DNA from: Paracoccaceae bacterium
GTDB lineage: Bacteria; Pseudomonadota; Alphaproteobacteria; Rhodobacterales; Rhodobacteraceae
Reading direction: 5' to 3'
DNA length: 61,586 nt
Assembly: GCA_029242355.1 (NCBI GenBank)
Contig: JAQWUC010000004.1
Span: 1 to 61,586 of the forward strand
This document shows positions 1 through 9,375 of this stretch, in pieces. The position numbers and the translations under genes were made by a program. Positions within the stretch are counted from its first letter, which is position 1. Each line of letters opens with the position of its first letter. Under the pieces are notes generated by a model. It saw only the letters and a list, made by a program, of their open reading frames with translations, searched no databases and was not told where the DNA came from.

Positions 1-2
1 AA

Positions 3-125
3 GCTACTGAGCGTCCAATCGGAAATGGACTTTTTGCAAAGCGAAAAAAAACACTAAAATTTAATGGTTATGGTGATGATGTGGCTGGGTTATACGCAGG
101 TATGGATTTGCAAAAGTATTATTGA
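3..125 (+). CDS. msrP: C-terminal end of MsrP (methionine sulfoxide reductase catalytic subunit), truncated by window start
   Basis: Frame 3 translation [40 protein letters not shown] resembles the MsrP C-terminus; msrQ-like gene follows immediately. Confidence 0.75.
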   Translation, partial: ATERPIGNGLFAKRKKTLKFNGYGDDVAGLYAGMDLQKYY

Positions 126-741
126 GGTTGTTCCCATTAAATATGAAATCAATAGGAATTTATCTAGTATCCCTATATGGGTAATTTATTTGATTGGTTT
201 TATTCCTGCAATAAATCTATTTCATAAGGCCTGGTTTAATCTTCTCGGAGCAGATCCATTAAAAGCTTTAGAGCATGAGCTTGGAGAATATGCTCTAATT
301 TTGTTAATATTCTTGTTATCATTTTACCCAATTAGGAAATTTACTGGTCTTAATTTGTTAAAGTTCAGACGTAGTATAGGTTTACTTTCATTTTGGTATG
401 TTCTGTTTCATTTTTTAACGTATTTAATTTTAGATCAGCAATTAATTTGGGACTTGATAATAAAGGATATTTCAAAAAGGCCATACATAATTGTTGGTTT
501 TTTGAGTTTTCTTATTTTAATTTCATTGGCTTTGACCTCTAATCGTTGGTCGATACGCTACCTGGGTTCCGGCAATTGGAAAAAGCTTCATCTTTTGGTT
601 TACTTGTCGGCACTGCTCGCGGTCTCACATTATTTGATGCTAGTAAAATCTTGGCCAATAAAGCCATTGTTATATTTTCTTTTTATTTTACTTTTAATTA
701 TCTTTAGGTTTGGTTTGATAAAATTCTTACAAAAAAAATAG
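64..741 (+). CDS. msrQ: MsrQ-like heme-binding ferric reductase-like transmembrane subunit
   Basis: Multi-TM protein with [14 protein letters not shown], [20 protein letters not shown] and [19 protein letters not shown], typical of MsrQ; adjacent to msrP end; exact start uncertain. Confidence 0.8.
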   Translation: MVMVMMWLGYTQVWICKSIIEVVPIKYEINRNLSSIPIWVIYLIGFIPAINLFHKAWFNLLGADPLKALEHELGEYALILLIFLLSFYPIRKFTGLNLLKFRRSIGLLSFWYVLFHFLTYLILDQQLIWDLIIKDISKRPYIIVGFLSFLILISLALTSNRWSIRYLGSGNWKKLHLLVYLSALLAVSHYLMLVKSWPIKPLLYFLFILLLIIFRFGLIKFLQKK

Positions 742-891
742 AATAAATCTTGTTATGAATTGGTACGGACATTTCCCTTCACAAGAGATAACATTATTTT
801 ACAATATAGGAAGGTAAAAACTGTACTGGTCAGAGAAAAAAATTAGTTTAAAGTAAACTAGAAGATAGTTTGAAATTTAGGAGGTTAAAAA

Positions 892-2004
892 ATGATATCC
901 AAAGCAGCTGTGGCCATTCAAGCTGGAAAACCATTAGAAATTATTGATGTGAAACTGGGCGGTCCTCAGAATGGAGAAGTTTTAATTGAGATAATGGCTA
1001 CAGGAATATGTCATACCGATGAATTCACACTCTCTGGTGCAGATCCGGAAGGAATTTTTCCATCTATACTTGGGCATGAAGGAGCAGGAATTGTCAGGGA
1101 AATTGGTTCCGGAGTTACTTCCTTAAAAGTAGGTGATCATGTTATTCCGTTATATACACCTGAATGCCGTCAGTGTGATTATTGCTTGCATCCGAAGACT
1201 AATTTATGCCAATCCATCAGAGAAACGCAGGGACAAGGACTCATGCCTGATGGAACAAGTCGATTCAAAACATTGGATGGAGACCCAATTTTTCATTATA
1301 TGGGAACTTCTACATTTTCAAATTTTACTGTGATGCCTGAGATTGCAGCAGCTAAGATCAGGTCAGATGCTCCATTTGATAAGGTATGTTATATCGGATG
1401 TGGCGTAACAACTGGAATCGGTGCAGTGATTAATACTGCCAAGGTTGAACAAGGTTCCCGAGCAATAGTATTCGGCTTAGGAGGAATTGGTTTGAATGTT
1501 ATTCAAGGACTTCGACTTGCGGGCGCAGATCAAATTGTTGGAGTTGATCTTAATCCGGACAAAATACCAATGGCTAAACATTTTGGAATGACTGATTTTG
1601 TTAACCCTTCAGAGGTTGATGGTGATTTGGTGCCATATTTGGTTAATCTTACAAAGGGTGGAGCTGATTATACTTTTGATGCAACAGGAAATGTTAAAGC
1701 AATGCGTGATGCGCTTGAATCTGCTCATAAGGGTTGGGGCGAGAGCATCATAATAGGCGTTGCTCCTGCAGGTGCAGAGATTTCGACGCGACCATTTCAG
1801 TTAGTAACAGGGCGCAGTTGGCGTGGAACGGCTTTTGGTGGTGCGCGTGGTCGAACAGATGTACCAAAGATAGTAGATTGGTATATGGATGGGAAAATTG
1901 AGATTGATCCAATGATAACGCATAAGTTATCACTTAATGATATAAATAAAGGTTTTGACTTAATGCATGCTGGTAAAAGTATAAGGGCAGTTGTAGAATA
2001 TTGA
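892..2004 (+). CDS. frmA: S-(hydroxymethyl)glutathione dehydrogenase / class III alcohol dehydrogenase
   Basis: Full-length class [52 protein letters not shown] zinc loop; fghA two genes downstream; RBS aggaggt. Confidence 0.95.
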   Translation: MISKAAVAIQAGKPLEIIDVKLGGPQNGEVLIEIMATGICHTDEFTLSGADPEGIFPSILGHEGAGIVREIGSGVTSLKVGDHVIPLYTPECRQCDYCLHPKTNLCQSIRETQGQGLMPDGTSRFKTLDGDPIFHYMGTSTFSNFTVMPEIAAAKIRSDAPFDKVCYIGCGVTTGIGAVINTAKVEQGSRAIVFGLGGIGLNVIQGLRLAGADQIVGVDLNPDKIPMAKHFGMTDFVNPSEVDGDLVPYLVNLTKGGADYTFDATGNVKAMRDALESAHKGWGESIIIGVAPAGAEISTRPFQLVTGRSWRGTAFGGARGRTDVPKIVDWYMDGKIEIDPMITHKLSLNDINKGFDLMHAGKSIRAVVEY

Positions 2005-2013
2005 GGTAGTGAA

Positions 2014-2898
2014 ATGAATTCACGCAAACGGAATTTAGATCCCGAAGTTATAGATTTCTTCGATGAAGAGACTAATGCTGCGAGTTACATAGTAAAAGAT
2101 CCGTCATCTAAAAAATGTGCAATCATTGATTCGGTCTTGGATTTTGACGTTATTTCAGGGTCTATTAAAACAGAATTTGCAGACAAATTAATAGAAAAAG
2201 TGACTGAATTAGGCCTTGAAGTAGATTGGGTTATAGAAACGCACGTTCATGCTGACCATCTTTCAGCAGCACCCTACATTGCAAAAAAGTTTGGATCAAA
2301 GATTGCGATTGGGTCTAATATAAATATTGTACAAGAACTGTTTGGTAAAATTTTCAATGCAGGAACGGAATTTCAAATGGATGGAAGCCAATTTGATGTT
2401 CTTTTTGAGGAGGGAGATACTTTTGAAATTGGTAATATGACGTCGGAGGTTATGTATACTCCCGGTCATACTCCCGCCTGTGTAACATATGTTATTGGAA
2501 ATGCCGCATTTATTGGTGACACCCTCTTTATGCCAGATTTTGGTACAGCTCGTGCCGACTTTCCAGGGGGATCGGCAACAGATCTCTATAATTCTATTCA
2601 AAAAATATTAACATTACCTGAAAATACACGACTGTTTCTATGTCATGATTATATGGCTCCGGGTAGAGATAAATTTTGTTGGGAAACTACAGTATCTGAG
2701 CAGAGATTAAATAATGTGCATGTTGGTGGCGGAAAAAGTGAAAAAGAATTCGTTAAGTTTAGAACAGAAAGAGACAAAAAGCTTGGAATGCCTAAGTTAA
2801 TAATACCTTCTATTCAAGTGAATATGCGAGCTGGTCAACTTCCACCTAAAGAGGATGATGGAGAGCACTATTTGAAAATTCCAATAAACAGGATCTAA
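2014..2898 (+). CDS. MBL-fold metallohydrolase, persulfide dioxygenase/Blh-like
   Basis: Metal motif ETHVHADHLSA, TPGHTPACVTYV, GDTLFMPDFGTARADFPGG. Confidence 0.85.
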   Translation: MNSRKRNLDPEVIDFFDEETNAASYIVKDPSSKKCAIIDSVLDFDVISGSIKTEFADKLIEKVTELGLEVDWVIETHVHADHLSAAPYIAKKFGSKIAIGSNINIVQELFGKIFNAGTEFQMDGSQFDVLFEEGDTFEIGNMTSEVMYTPGHTPACVTYVIGNAAFIGDTLFMPDFGTARADFPGGSATDLYNSIQKILTLPENTRLFLCHDYMAPGRDKFCWETTVSEQRLNNVHVGGGKSEKEFVKFRTERDKKLGMPKLIIPSIQVNMRAGQLPPKEDDGEHYLKIPINRI

Positions 2899-2899
2899 A

Positions 2900-3736
2900 A
2901 TGGAATTAAAATTAATTTCAGAAAATAAAACGTTTAACGGCAGCCAAAAGGTGTATAGTCATTATTCAGAAGTTTGTAAATGTGACATGACTTTTGGACT
3001 TTTTCTTCCAGAAGCCAGTGAGAACTATAAGGTTCCAATATTATGGTTTTTATCCGGACTTACTTGTACGCATGAGAACGCGATGACAAAATCTGGAGCA
3101 CAACAATGGGCGTCTGAAATGAATATTGCGTTAGTGTTTCCAGACACGTCCCCTCGAGGTAAATCTGTTCCAAACCATGTGGATTTTGATTTGGGCCAGG
3201 GAGCCGGTTTTTATCTGGACGCCACTGAAGATCCATGGAACAAAAATTTCAACATGGAAACTTATATCATAGGTGAGTTAAATGATTTGTTATTTAAAAA
3301 ATTTAATCTGAATAAGTTAAAACAGGGTATTACGGGTCATTCAATGGGTGGGTTAGGAGCCTTGAATTTGGCATTAAAAAACCCACAAATATTTAAATCA
3401 GCCTCAGCTTTTTCACCAATTACAAACCCAACTCAAAGTGAGTGGGGTCAAAAGCAATTTTCATCCTATTTAGGAACGAATCAAAAGATTTGGACTGACT
3501 ATGATCCGTCATTATTATTGAAAAAACTTGGATTTAATACACAGATATTGGTTGACCAAGGTAAGGCTGATAACTTTATTGAATTACTAATGCCAAAAAG
3601 TTTATCAGATCAAATGGAAGGAAATATCAATTTGGGTAAATTTAGATATCACGATGGGTACGATCACAGTTATTTTTTTGTATCAACTTTTATTAAGGAA
3701 CATATAATTCACCATACTAATATTTTGTCTGCTTAG
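2900..3736 (+). CDS. fghA: S-formylglutathione hydrolase
   Basis: ITGHSMGGLGALNLALKNP nucleophile elbow; LSGLTCTHENAMTKSGAQ; tight operon with frmA homolog. Confidence 0.95.
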   Translation: MELKLISENKTFNGSQKVYSHYSEVCKCDMTFGLFLPEASENYKVPILWFLSGLTCTHENAMTKSGAQQWASEMNIALVFPDTSPRGKSVPNHVDFDLGQGAGFYLDATEDPWNKNFNMETYIIGELNDLLFKKFNLNKLKQGITGHSMGGLGALNLALKNPQIFKSASAFSPITNPTQSEWGQKQFSSYLGTNQKIWTDYDPSLLLKKLGFNTQILVDQGKADNFIELLMPKSLSDQMEGNINLGKFRYHDGYDHSYFFVSTFIKEHIIHHTNILSA

Positions 3737-3743
3737 TAAGTTA

Positions 3744-4157
3744 TTAGTCGGATAGCTTTTCTATTTTGCCGCCTGATTTTTCCCAGTTAGTGAATCCACC
3801 CTCAATGTGGCTAACGTTTGAAAGTCCCATGTCTTTTGCGGTTTTTGTTGCAAGCGCTGATCGCCATGCGCTTGCGCAGTAAAAGACAAAATACTTATTT
3901 TGCGCGAATATTTCTTTATGGTATGGACTTTCAGGGTCGATCCAAAACTCTAACATTCCTCTTGGGCATGAAAACGAACCTGGGATTTTTCCACTTCGTT
4001 GAATTTCACGAAAATCTCTAAGGTCAATAAATTCGTAATGGTTATTATTATGGAGTTTTATGGCCTCATCAATTGAAATTGTTGTGATTTCGCTGTTGGC
4101 TTCTTTTAATAACTTTTTGTATCCTTTAGTAATAACTGATCCCATGCTTCCTTCCAC
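3744..4157 (-). CDS. Rhodanese-like domain protein (single domain)
   Basis: YEFIDLRDFREIQRSGKIPGS and FYCASAWRSALATKTAKDMGLSNVSHIEGGFTNW with active-site Cys. Confidence 0.9.
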   Translation of the reverse strand: MEGSMGSVITKGYKKLLKEANSEITTISIDEAIKLHNNNHYEFIDLRDFREIQRSGKIPGSFSCPRGMLEFWIDPESPYHKEIFAQNKYFVFYCASAWRSALATKTAKDMGLSNVSHIEGGFTNWEKSGGKIEKLSD

Positions 4158-4165
4158 TTAAAGTT

Positions 4166-4618
4166 TTATATGCTTTGTCGTCTAACGTTTCCTGTCACTG
4201 ATCCCTTGAGTGCGTCATTCTCATATTCTACCTCATTAAGGTGCGCTAAAACTAAGTCACTAATTGAAATAAATTCAACAATAATGTCATTTTCTGTAAC
4301 AGGCATATGCCTAAAACGACCTTCATTCATTCGCTCAATAACACTTTTTAAAGTATCAAAGCGACCACAACAGCTTACAGCCGTTGTCATTACGTCTTCT
4401 ACTAATGAGTTTAATCCAGAACTGCCTTTTGCCGAAATCTCTTTAATAATGTCTCTTTCAGATAGAATACCGAGTATTGTTCCGTTTTCATTCGTTACCG
4501 GCAAAGCACCAATTTTGTTCTTAGCCAAAAGTTTTGAAGACTCAGAGAGCGACGCACTTGGCAATACTCTTACTATCTGTCTTTTTTTCATTTTTGAAAT
4601 TATGTGATCAATTACCAT
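4166..4618 (-). CDS. Tandem CBS-domain protein
   Basis: Two CBS repeats: IGALPVTNENGTILGILSERDIIKE and FRHMPVTENDIIVEFISISDLV. Confidence 0.9.
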   Translation of the reverse strand: MVIDHIISKMKKRQIVRVLPSASLSESSKLLAKNKIGALPVTNENGTILGILSERDIIKEISAKGSSGLNSLVEDVMTTAVSCCGRFDTLKSVIERMNEGRFRHMPVTENDIIVEFISISDLVLAHLNEVEYENDALKGSVTGNVRRQSI

Positions 4619-4705
4619 TAAAGGTCCCCATGGTTAATCATTAATTACATGTCTTTTATTCTATTTTTGTAGATATGCAACCCGACTAACTGTTAAATAT
4701 TTTAA

Positions 4706-5098
4706 TTATACGGAATTATTTTTTTCTGGGCCTTTTCCACTGAATAATGATGCTATTGATGGCTGACGAATTATCAAGCAAGAAATCGCCAAGAGGAGTA
4801 CCGCCGCAGATTCATAAATGAGATTTTGAGGATCGGATCCTTTTCCTTGCAATATGATCATTCTACTGAGTGCAGTTATTGCAATAAACAGTGGTAACGT
4901 TATTGGTATTCTATTGCTTTTATAAAAGACACCGACCATACCTAAAACTTCAGTGTATATGAATAATAAGAGTAAGTCCGCTAATTGGACTCTTCGGGTT
5001 TCTATTAAAGTTAGGATTTCTTGAAAAGTAGCAAAGATAGTAGCGATTGCTATTATTGCCAAGAGAACCTTTTCGATTATTTTAATAATATTGTCCAT
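4706..5098 (-). CDS. psiE: PsiE-family (phosphate-starvation-inducible) membrane protein
   Basis: Four-TM protein with LLLLFIYTEVLGMVGVFYKSNRIPITLPLFIAITALSRMII. Confidence 0.8.
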   Translation of the reverse strand: MDNIIKIIEKVLLAIIAIATIFATFQEILTLIETRRVQLADLLLLFIYTEVLGMVGVFYKSNRIPITLPLFIAITALSRMIILQGKGSDPQNLIYESAAVLLLAISCLIIRQPSIASLFSGKGPEKNNSV

Positions 5099-5426
5099 AA
5101 GCCACCCTGAAAATCAATTGAAATATATGACTAAGAGTTAGGTCAAATCGTGCCCTCGTCAATAGAGCATGTATTTATTAGAAACAAGCGTTAGCTTGTA
5201 ATAATTTTAGAAAAGAACGATATCAATTATGATATTGTATTTAATGTAAATTATTAGACGGGTAAAAGCATATTTTCTTTTGAAATGGCCGGCAAAAAAT
5301 TTAACAACTATGGTAAACGGATCTCTTCCCTTGTTTATTTATTTCGATTCTATTAATTAACTTTTACTTTGTAAAATATTGATATAAAACGCCGTGATGG
5401 ATAAATATAATTTATGAGTAGGATCT

Positions 5427-6473
5427 ATGCTAAAGTTAGAAAATAAATTTTTAGCTTTTATTATTGCTGCTGTGACCAGTTTTTATTCCACTGGAATTGC
5501 AGCCCAATCTAAAGTGACGATTGCCTTTCAGATTCCATTAGAACATCATCTAGCTCAAAACATTCTTTTTTTTAAAGAAGAACTGGAAACCATGTCTAAC
5601 GCCACTATTTCAGTGCAAATCAATGATTATGAATCGTATTTAAAAGATCGTAAGGATTTGAAAAAGCTGGATTCTGAACAACAATATTTTATGGCAAAAG
5701 ACATGTTAGAAGCGATACAATCCAGAAAAATTGATATCGGATTGATATCATTAGCTCGTGTTTCTAAACTAATTCCTTTAGCGGATATATTTAATCAACC
5801 TTTTCTGATAGATAATGAAACGAAATTATCGGATATGGTGAGTAAAGATTCTTTTGTTAGACGCTCAATAGAAGGGTCCCTCCAAGAATTAGGACTCAAA
5901 ACCTTGTGGTGGCAACCCTACGGTAGTGTGATTTTCGTATCAAAAGGCTCGTCTATAAAAACTCCTGAACAGATGAAAGATAAAAAAGTACGAGTTTTTG
6001 GGAAGACTCTTGGAAACCTGGTTTTAGCTGCTGGAGGGACGCCATTAGCCATCCCTAATTCTCTTCAATATTTTGCTTATAAGCACCAAAAGGTTGATAT
6101 CGGTATGACTACCATAGCAGATGTTCGGAAAAAGAAAATCTGGGAAGTAATGGATACCATTTCACTTACAAACAATGCCAATATGCAATTTTTATTAGTT
6201 ACTAATAACAGATGGTGGAATTCGTTAACGACGAATACGCGGCGTTTGATTTCTCAAGCGGCTTCTTCAGCTGAAGAAAAATCGGTGAAAATGCTCAAAA
6301 GTATCGAAGTAGCTTCATTTAATGAGGCTATTCAAAATGGTATGAGAATAGTTGTTCTTTCTAATGACGATCGAGATTATTGGAGAGAAAAATCGGGCCC
6401 GATTTATGAGAACTTTTTGGAGAATACAGGCTCTAATGGCCAGGTAGCTTTTGACGCGACAAGCACCGATTAG
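5427..6473 (+). CDS. TRAP transporter substrate-binding protein (DctP family), orphan
   Basis: Signal peptide, MKDKKVRVFGKTLGNLVLAAGGTP ligand-binding region; no DctQ/M neighbours. Confidence 0.85.
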   Translation: MLKLENKFLAFIIAAVTSFYSTGIAAQSKVTIAFQIPLEHHLAQNILFFKEELETMSNATISVQINDYESYLKDRKDLKKLDSEQQYFMAKDMLEAIQSRKIDIGLISLARVSKLIPLADIFNQPFLIDNETKLSDMVSKDSFVRRSIEGSLQELGLKTLWWQPYGSVIFVSKGSSIKTPEQMKDKKVRVFGKTLGNLVLAAGGTPLAIPNSLQYFAYKHQKVDIGMTTIADVRKKKIWEVMDTISLTNNANMQFLLVTNNRWWNSLTTNTRRLISQAASSAEEKSVKMLKSIEVASFNEAIQNGMRIVVLSNDDRDYWREKSGPIYENFLENTGSNGQVAFDATSTD

Positions 6474-6493
6474 AACTTTCGGCTTGGCATTGT

Positions 6494-8140
6494 CTATTTT
6501 TTTAAAATATTGTTTAGGAATATTACTGGTATTAAGCCAAATAATATGATTATGAGCGCTGGTAAGGCGGCTTTTGCCATAAGTTCGTCGTGAGCAAATT
6601 GGTAAGTGTGGGTTGCTAAAGTTTCAAAATTAAATGGCCTAAGAAGCAACGTCATCGGCAATTCTTTCGTAATATCTACAAAGGCTAAGAGCCCTCCAGC
6701 AATTATTGATTTTTTAATGAGTGGAATTGAAACATGAGTGATTGTGTTAGAAAATGAGGTGCTCAATGTTCGGCTTGCCCAGTTGAGGTTAGCAGAAATT
6801 TTACTTAAGCCAGATAGATTTGCACTATAACCAACGGCTAAGAATCTAACTAAATACGCAAAGAGTAAAACTGAAAGTGTTCCACTAACAAAAATTGGTT
6901 TAGTAGAGAGGTATGAAAAGAAGTAATTATTATTCAAAGACCTATCCACAACTCCTGCCATTATCAAAACACCAATTGCTAACATTGTTCCAGGAAATGC
7001 ATATCCCATAGTTGAAAGGTTGACAAAACTTTGTAATTTTTTGTTACCCTTGGCAGCAGTGGTGCATGCAAGAAAAGTTGCTATTGAGACTATTATAATG
7101 GATCCAAGTGATGCCACTAACATCGTATTTAGTAAAATTGGAATAATAGTGGTCAAATCTTTAAAATTAAAAAATTGGTTAATATTTGATATAAGGATTG
7201 AGATTGGAATAAAAAAACCGCATAATACGGGGATCGAGCATAATAGTATTAGTCCTAACCTTTTAGCCATAGAAATCTCTTTGGTATAAAGTCGACTTTG
7301 ATGCCTGCTAGTATCATGAAACCGTTTTTCTGACCGGGATCGAGTTTCAACCAATAGCAAAAGAATTATAAATAAAAACGTAAAGATGGCGATTTGGGAG
7401 GCAGCAGTAATATTATTCATTCCAATCCATACATTAAAAATTCCAAGAGTTAAGGTCTCTAGAGAGAAATATTCTACAGTTCCAAAATCAGATACAACCT
7501 CCATACATACAAGTGCGGAACTAGCTGCTATGGCGGGTCTTGCTATAGGTAAACTTACATTCCAGAACTTACTTCGTCCATAAATACTGCTAACTTCTAA
7601 CAAACTTGTTGGAGTTAGTGAGAAGGCTGTTCTAACCAAGAGGTAAATATATGGATAAAGAACGGAGGCTAAAACAAAAATTGCACCTGCAACAGACCTT
7701 ATTTCTGGAAAATAGTACTCGCTAGCATTTGACCAACCCATAACGTTTCTGAGTATACCTTGAATGGGTCCAGCATATTCAAAGAAATCTGTGTAAGCAT
7801 AGGCTACTAGATAACCAGGGCAGGCGGCTGGAAGTATTAATATTAAATCAACATATTTTTTTAGAGGAAAGTCATAGTTGGTAACAATCCAGGCGGTTGT
7901 AATGCCAAAGAGTAAAGCTAAGGCTAAAACGCCAACCATCAATGTGAGGGTCGTGGTAACATATTTGAACATTACATGTTCAACTAGATGTTTCCACAAT
8001 CCTTGGCTATCACCAAAACTTAAGACGATAAGTGAAGCAATTGGCCAAAGTAATAATAATGAAATAATTACGGTGGTTAGGTTCCAAACATTGGTTCTAA
8101 AATAGTTTAATACCACAATTTTACCAACCCACCACATCAA
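6494..8140 (-). CDS. fbpB: Fe(3+) ABC transporter permease (two fused permease domains, FbpB/SfuB type)
   Basis: About 12 TM, 548 aa; EAA-like loops; overlaps downstream end of an iron-binding protein gene by 20 nt. Confidence 0.9.
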   Translation of the reverse strand: MMWWVGKIVVLNYFRTNVWNLTTVIISLLLLWPIASLIVLSFGDSQGLWKHLVEHVMFKYVTTTLTLMVGVLALALLFGITTAWIVTNYDFPLKKYVDLILILPAACPGYLVAYAYTDFFEYAGPIQGILRNVMGWSNASEYYFPEIRSVAGAIFVLASVLYPYIYLLVRTAFSLTPTSLLEVSSIYGRSKFWNVSLPIARPAIAASSALVCMEVVSDFGTVEYFSLETLTLGIFNVWIGMNNITAASQIAIFTFLFIILLLLVETRSRSEKRFHDTSRHQSRLYTKEISMAKRLGLILLCSIPVLCGFFIPISILISNINQFFNFKDLTTIIPILLNTMLVASLGSIIIVSIATFLACTTAAKGNKKLQSFVNLSTMGYAFPGTMLAIGVLIMAGVVDRSLNNNYFFSYLSTKPIFVSGTLSVLLFAYLVRFLAVGYSANLSGLSKISANLNWASRTLSTSFSNTITHVSIPLIKKSIIAGGLLAFVDITKELPMTLLLRPFNFETLATHTYQFAHDELMAKAALPALIIILFGLIPVIFLNNILKK

Positions 8141-9176
8141 TAATTTTTTGAGCGTCTAGCGAGAATTCAGCAATCCTCTGAATCGGAAGTTTGTCTTCTC
8201 TAAAAGTACCCCAATCTTGCAAGATTTTTGTCGGCTTTACTTTTGGGTTAACAGGATATTCAAAATTTATTGTACCATAAAGTTTTTGTGATGCTTCTTC
8301 TGAAAGAAACTCTAGTAGTTTAACGGCGTTTTTCTTATTTTTCGAATATTTAGCTATTCCACCACCAGATATATTTATATGGGCGCCTCTGTCATCCTTG
8401 TCTTGGTTTGGAAAAATCAAAGAAAGTTCCTCAGCCCATTTGCGCTGTTTAGGATCGTCTGAGTATTTTAATTTTCCATAATAATAGTTATTAATTATTG
8501 CAATGTCGCATTGACCCTCATAGATTGCCTTTACTTGAGCACGATCGTTACCTTGCGGACGCCTGGCTAAGTTTTTAACTAATCCTTTAGCCCATTTAGT
8601 TGCTTCATCAATACCCTTAGCTGCTATCATCGAGGCCATTAAGGCTCTATTGTAAACGTGGCTTCCAGGCCTCGTGCAAATTTTGTTTTTCCAAATTGGA
8701 TTTGCGAGGTCTTCAATTCGGGAAATTGATGCGGGCTTTATTCTACTTTTTGAAACAACGATTATCCGAGATCTTTTAGATAATCCAACCCATGTTTTAT
8801 CTGAACTCCTTAGGTGAGAGGGAATATTTTTGTATAGTTTATCAGAATTAATTTCAGCTAGTAGCTTTAAATCAGCATATACTTGAAGACGTCCAATATC
8901 GACGGTTAGAATTACATCGGCGGGTGTATTTTGTCCTTCTGCTTTAAGTCTCTGTGCTAGCCCTTTTGTGGAGTAAACAACATTTGTTTTAATACCAGTT
9001 TTTTTTGTAAAAGCTTCTAAAAATGGATTTATGAGAAAGGGTTGTCGGTGAGAATAAATGTTTAACTCACTGGCAATTGTGCGTACGGGTAAAATTAAGA
9101 AAAACACCATACAGAAGACAACGCAAAAGTTATATTTGTTATTTATAATTTTAAAATCTTGAGCAACCATCTTCAT
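8121..9176 (-). CDS. fbpA: Fe(3+) ABC transporter substrate-binding protein
   Basis: LNIYSHRQPFLINPFLEAFTKKTGIKTNVVYSTKGLAQRLKAEG, INNYYYGKL and GAHINISGGGIAKYSKNK typical of FbpA/FutA. Confidence 0.92.
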   Translation of the reverse strand: MKMVAQDFKIINNKYNFCVVFCMVFFLILPVRTIASELNIYSHRQPFLINPFLEAFTKKTGIKTNVVYSTKGLAQRLKAEGQNTPADVILTVDIGRLQVYADLKLLAEINSDKLYKNIPSHLRSSDKTWVGLSKRSRIIVVSKSRIKPASISRIEDLANPIWKNKICTRPGSHVYNRALMASMIAAKGIDEATKWAKGLVKNLARRPQGNDRAQVKAIYEGQCDIAIINNYYYGKLKYSDDPKQRKWAEELSLIFPNQDKDDRGAHINISGGGIAKYSKNKKNAVKLLEFLSEEASQKLYGTINFEYPVNPKVKPTKILQDWGTFREDKLPIQRIAEFSLDAQKIIDVVGW

Positions 9177-9224
9177 ATCCTAACTATTTTTAAAAATCAT
9201 AAGCAAAGCTGCATTTTTAATTCT

Positions 9225-9264
9225 TGACAAAAACACTCAGTAATATTCTTGATAATTTTAGTCA
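9225..9264. promoter_or_regulatory. Two tandem TGA-N9-TCA elements upstream of the iron ABC genes (putative iron-Rhodo-box/RirA-type operators)
   Basis: TGAcaaaaacacTCA at 9225-9239 and TGAtaattttagTCA at 9250-9264, 25 bp apart, about 50-90 bp upstream of fbpA start. Confidence 0.55.
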
Positions 9265-9375
9265 ACATTTTTGTTTAAATAATCTTTTATGTCTAAGCAT
9301 TAAAATCTTTACGAATTATTTTTGTTAGATATAAGGCAAAAGGAATTTGTTGTTTAAATCATTGTTGAGTGGAAA

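Noticed and set aside
4170-4607. 145-aa ORF antisense to the CBS-domain gene
   Set aside because: Almost entirely opposite a well-supported CBS protein; no domain, no RBS; typical shadow ORF.
5183-5198. Inverted repeat acaagc-gtta-gcttgt between psiE and the TRAP SBP
   Set aside because: Short stem, lies between divergent gene starts and has no U-tract; not supported as a terminator.
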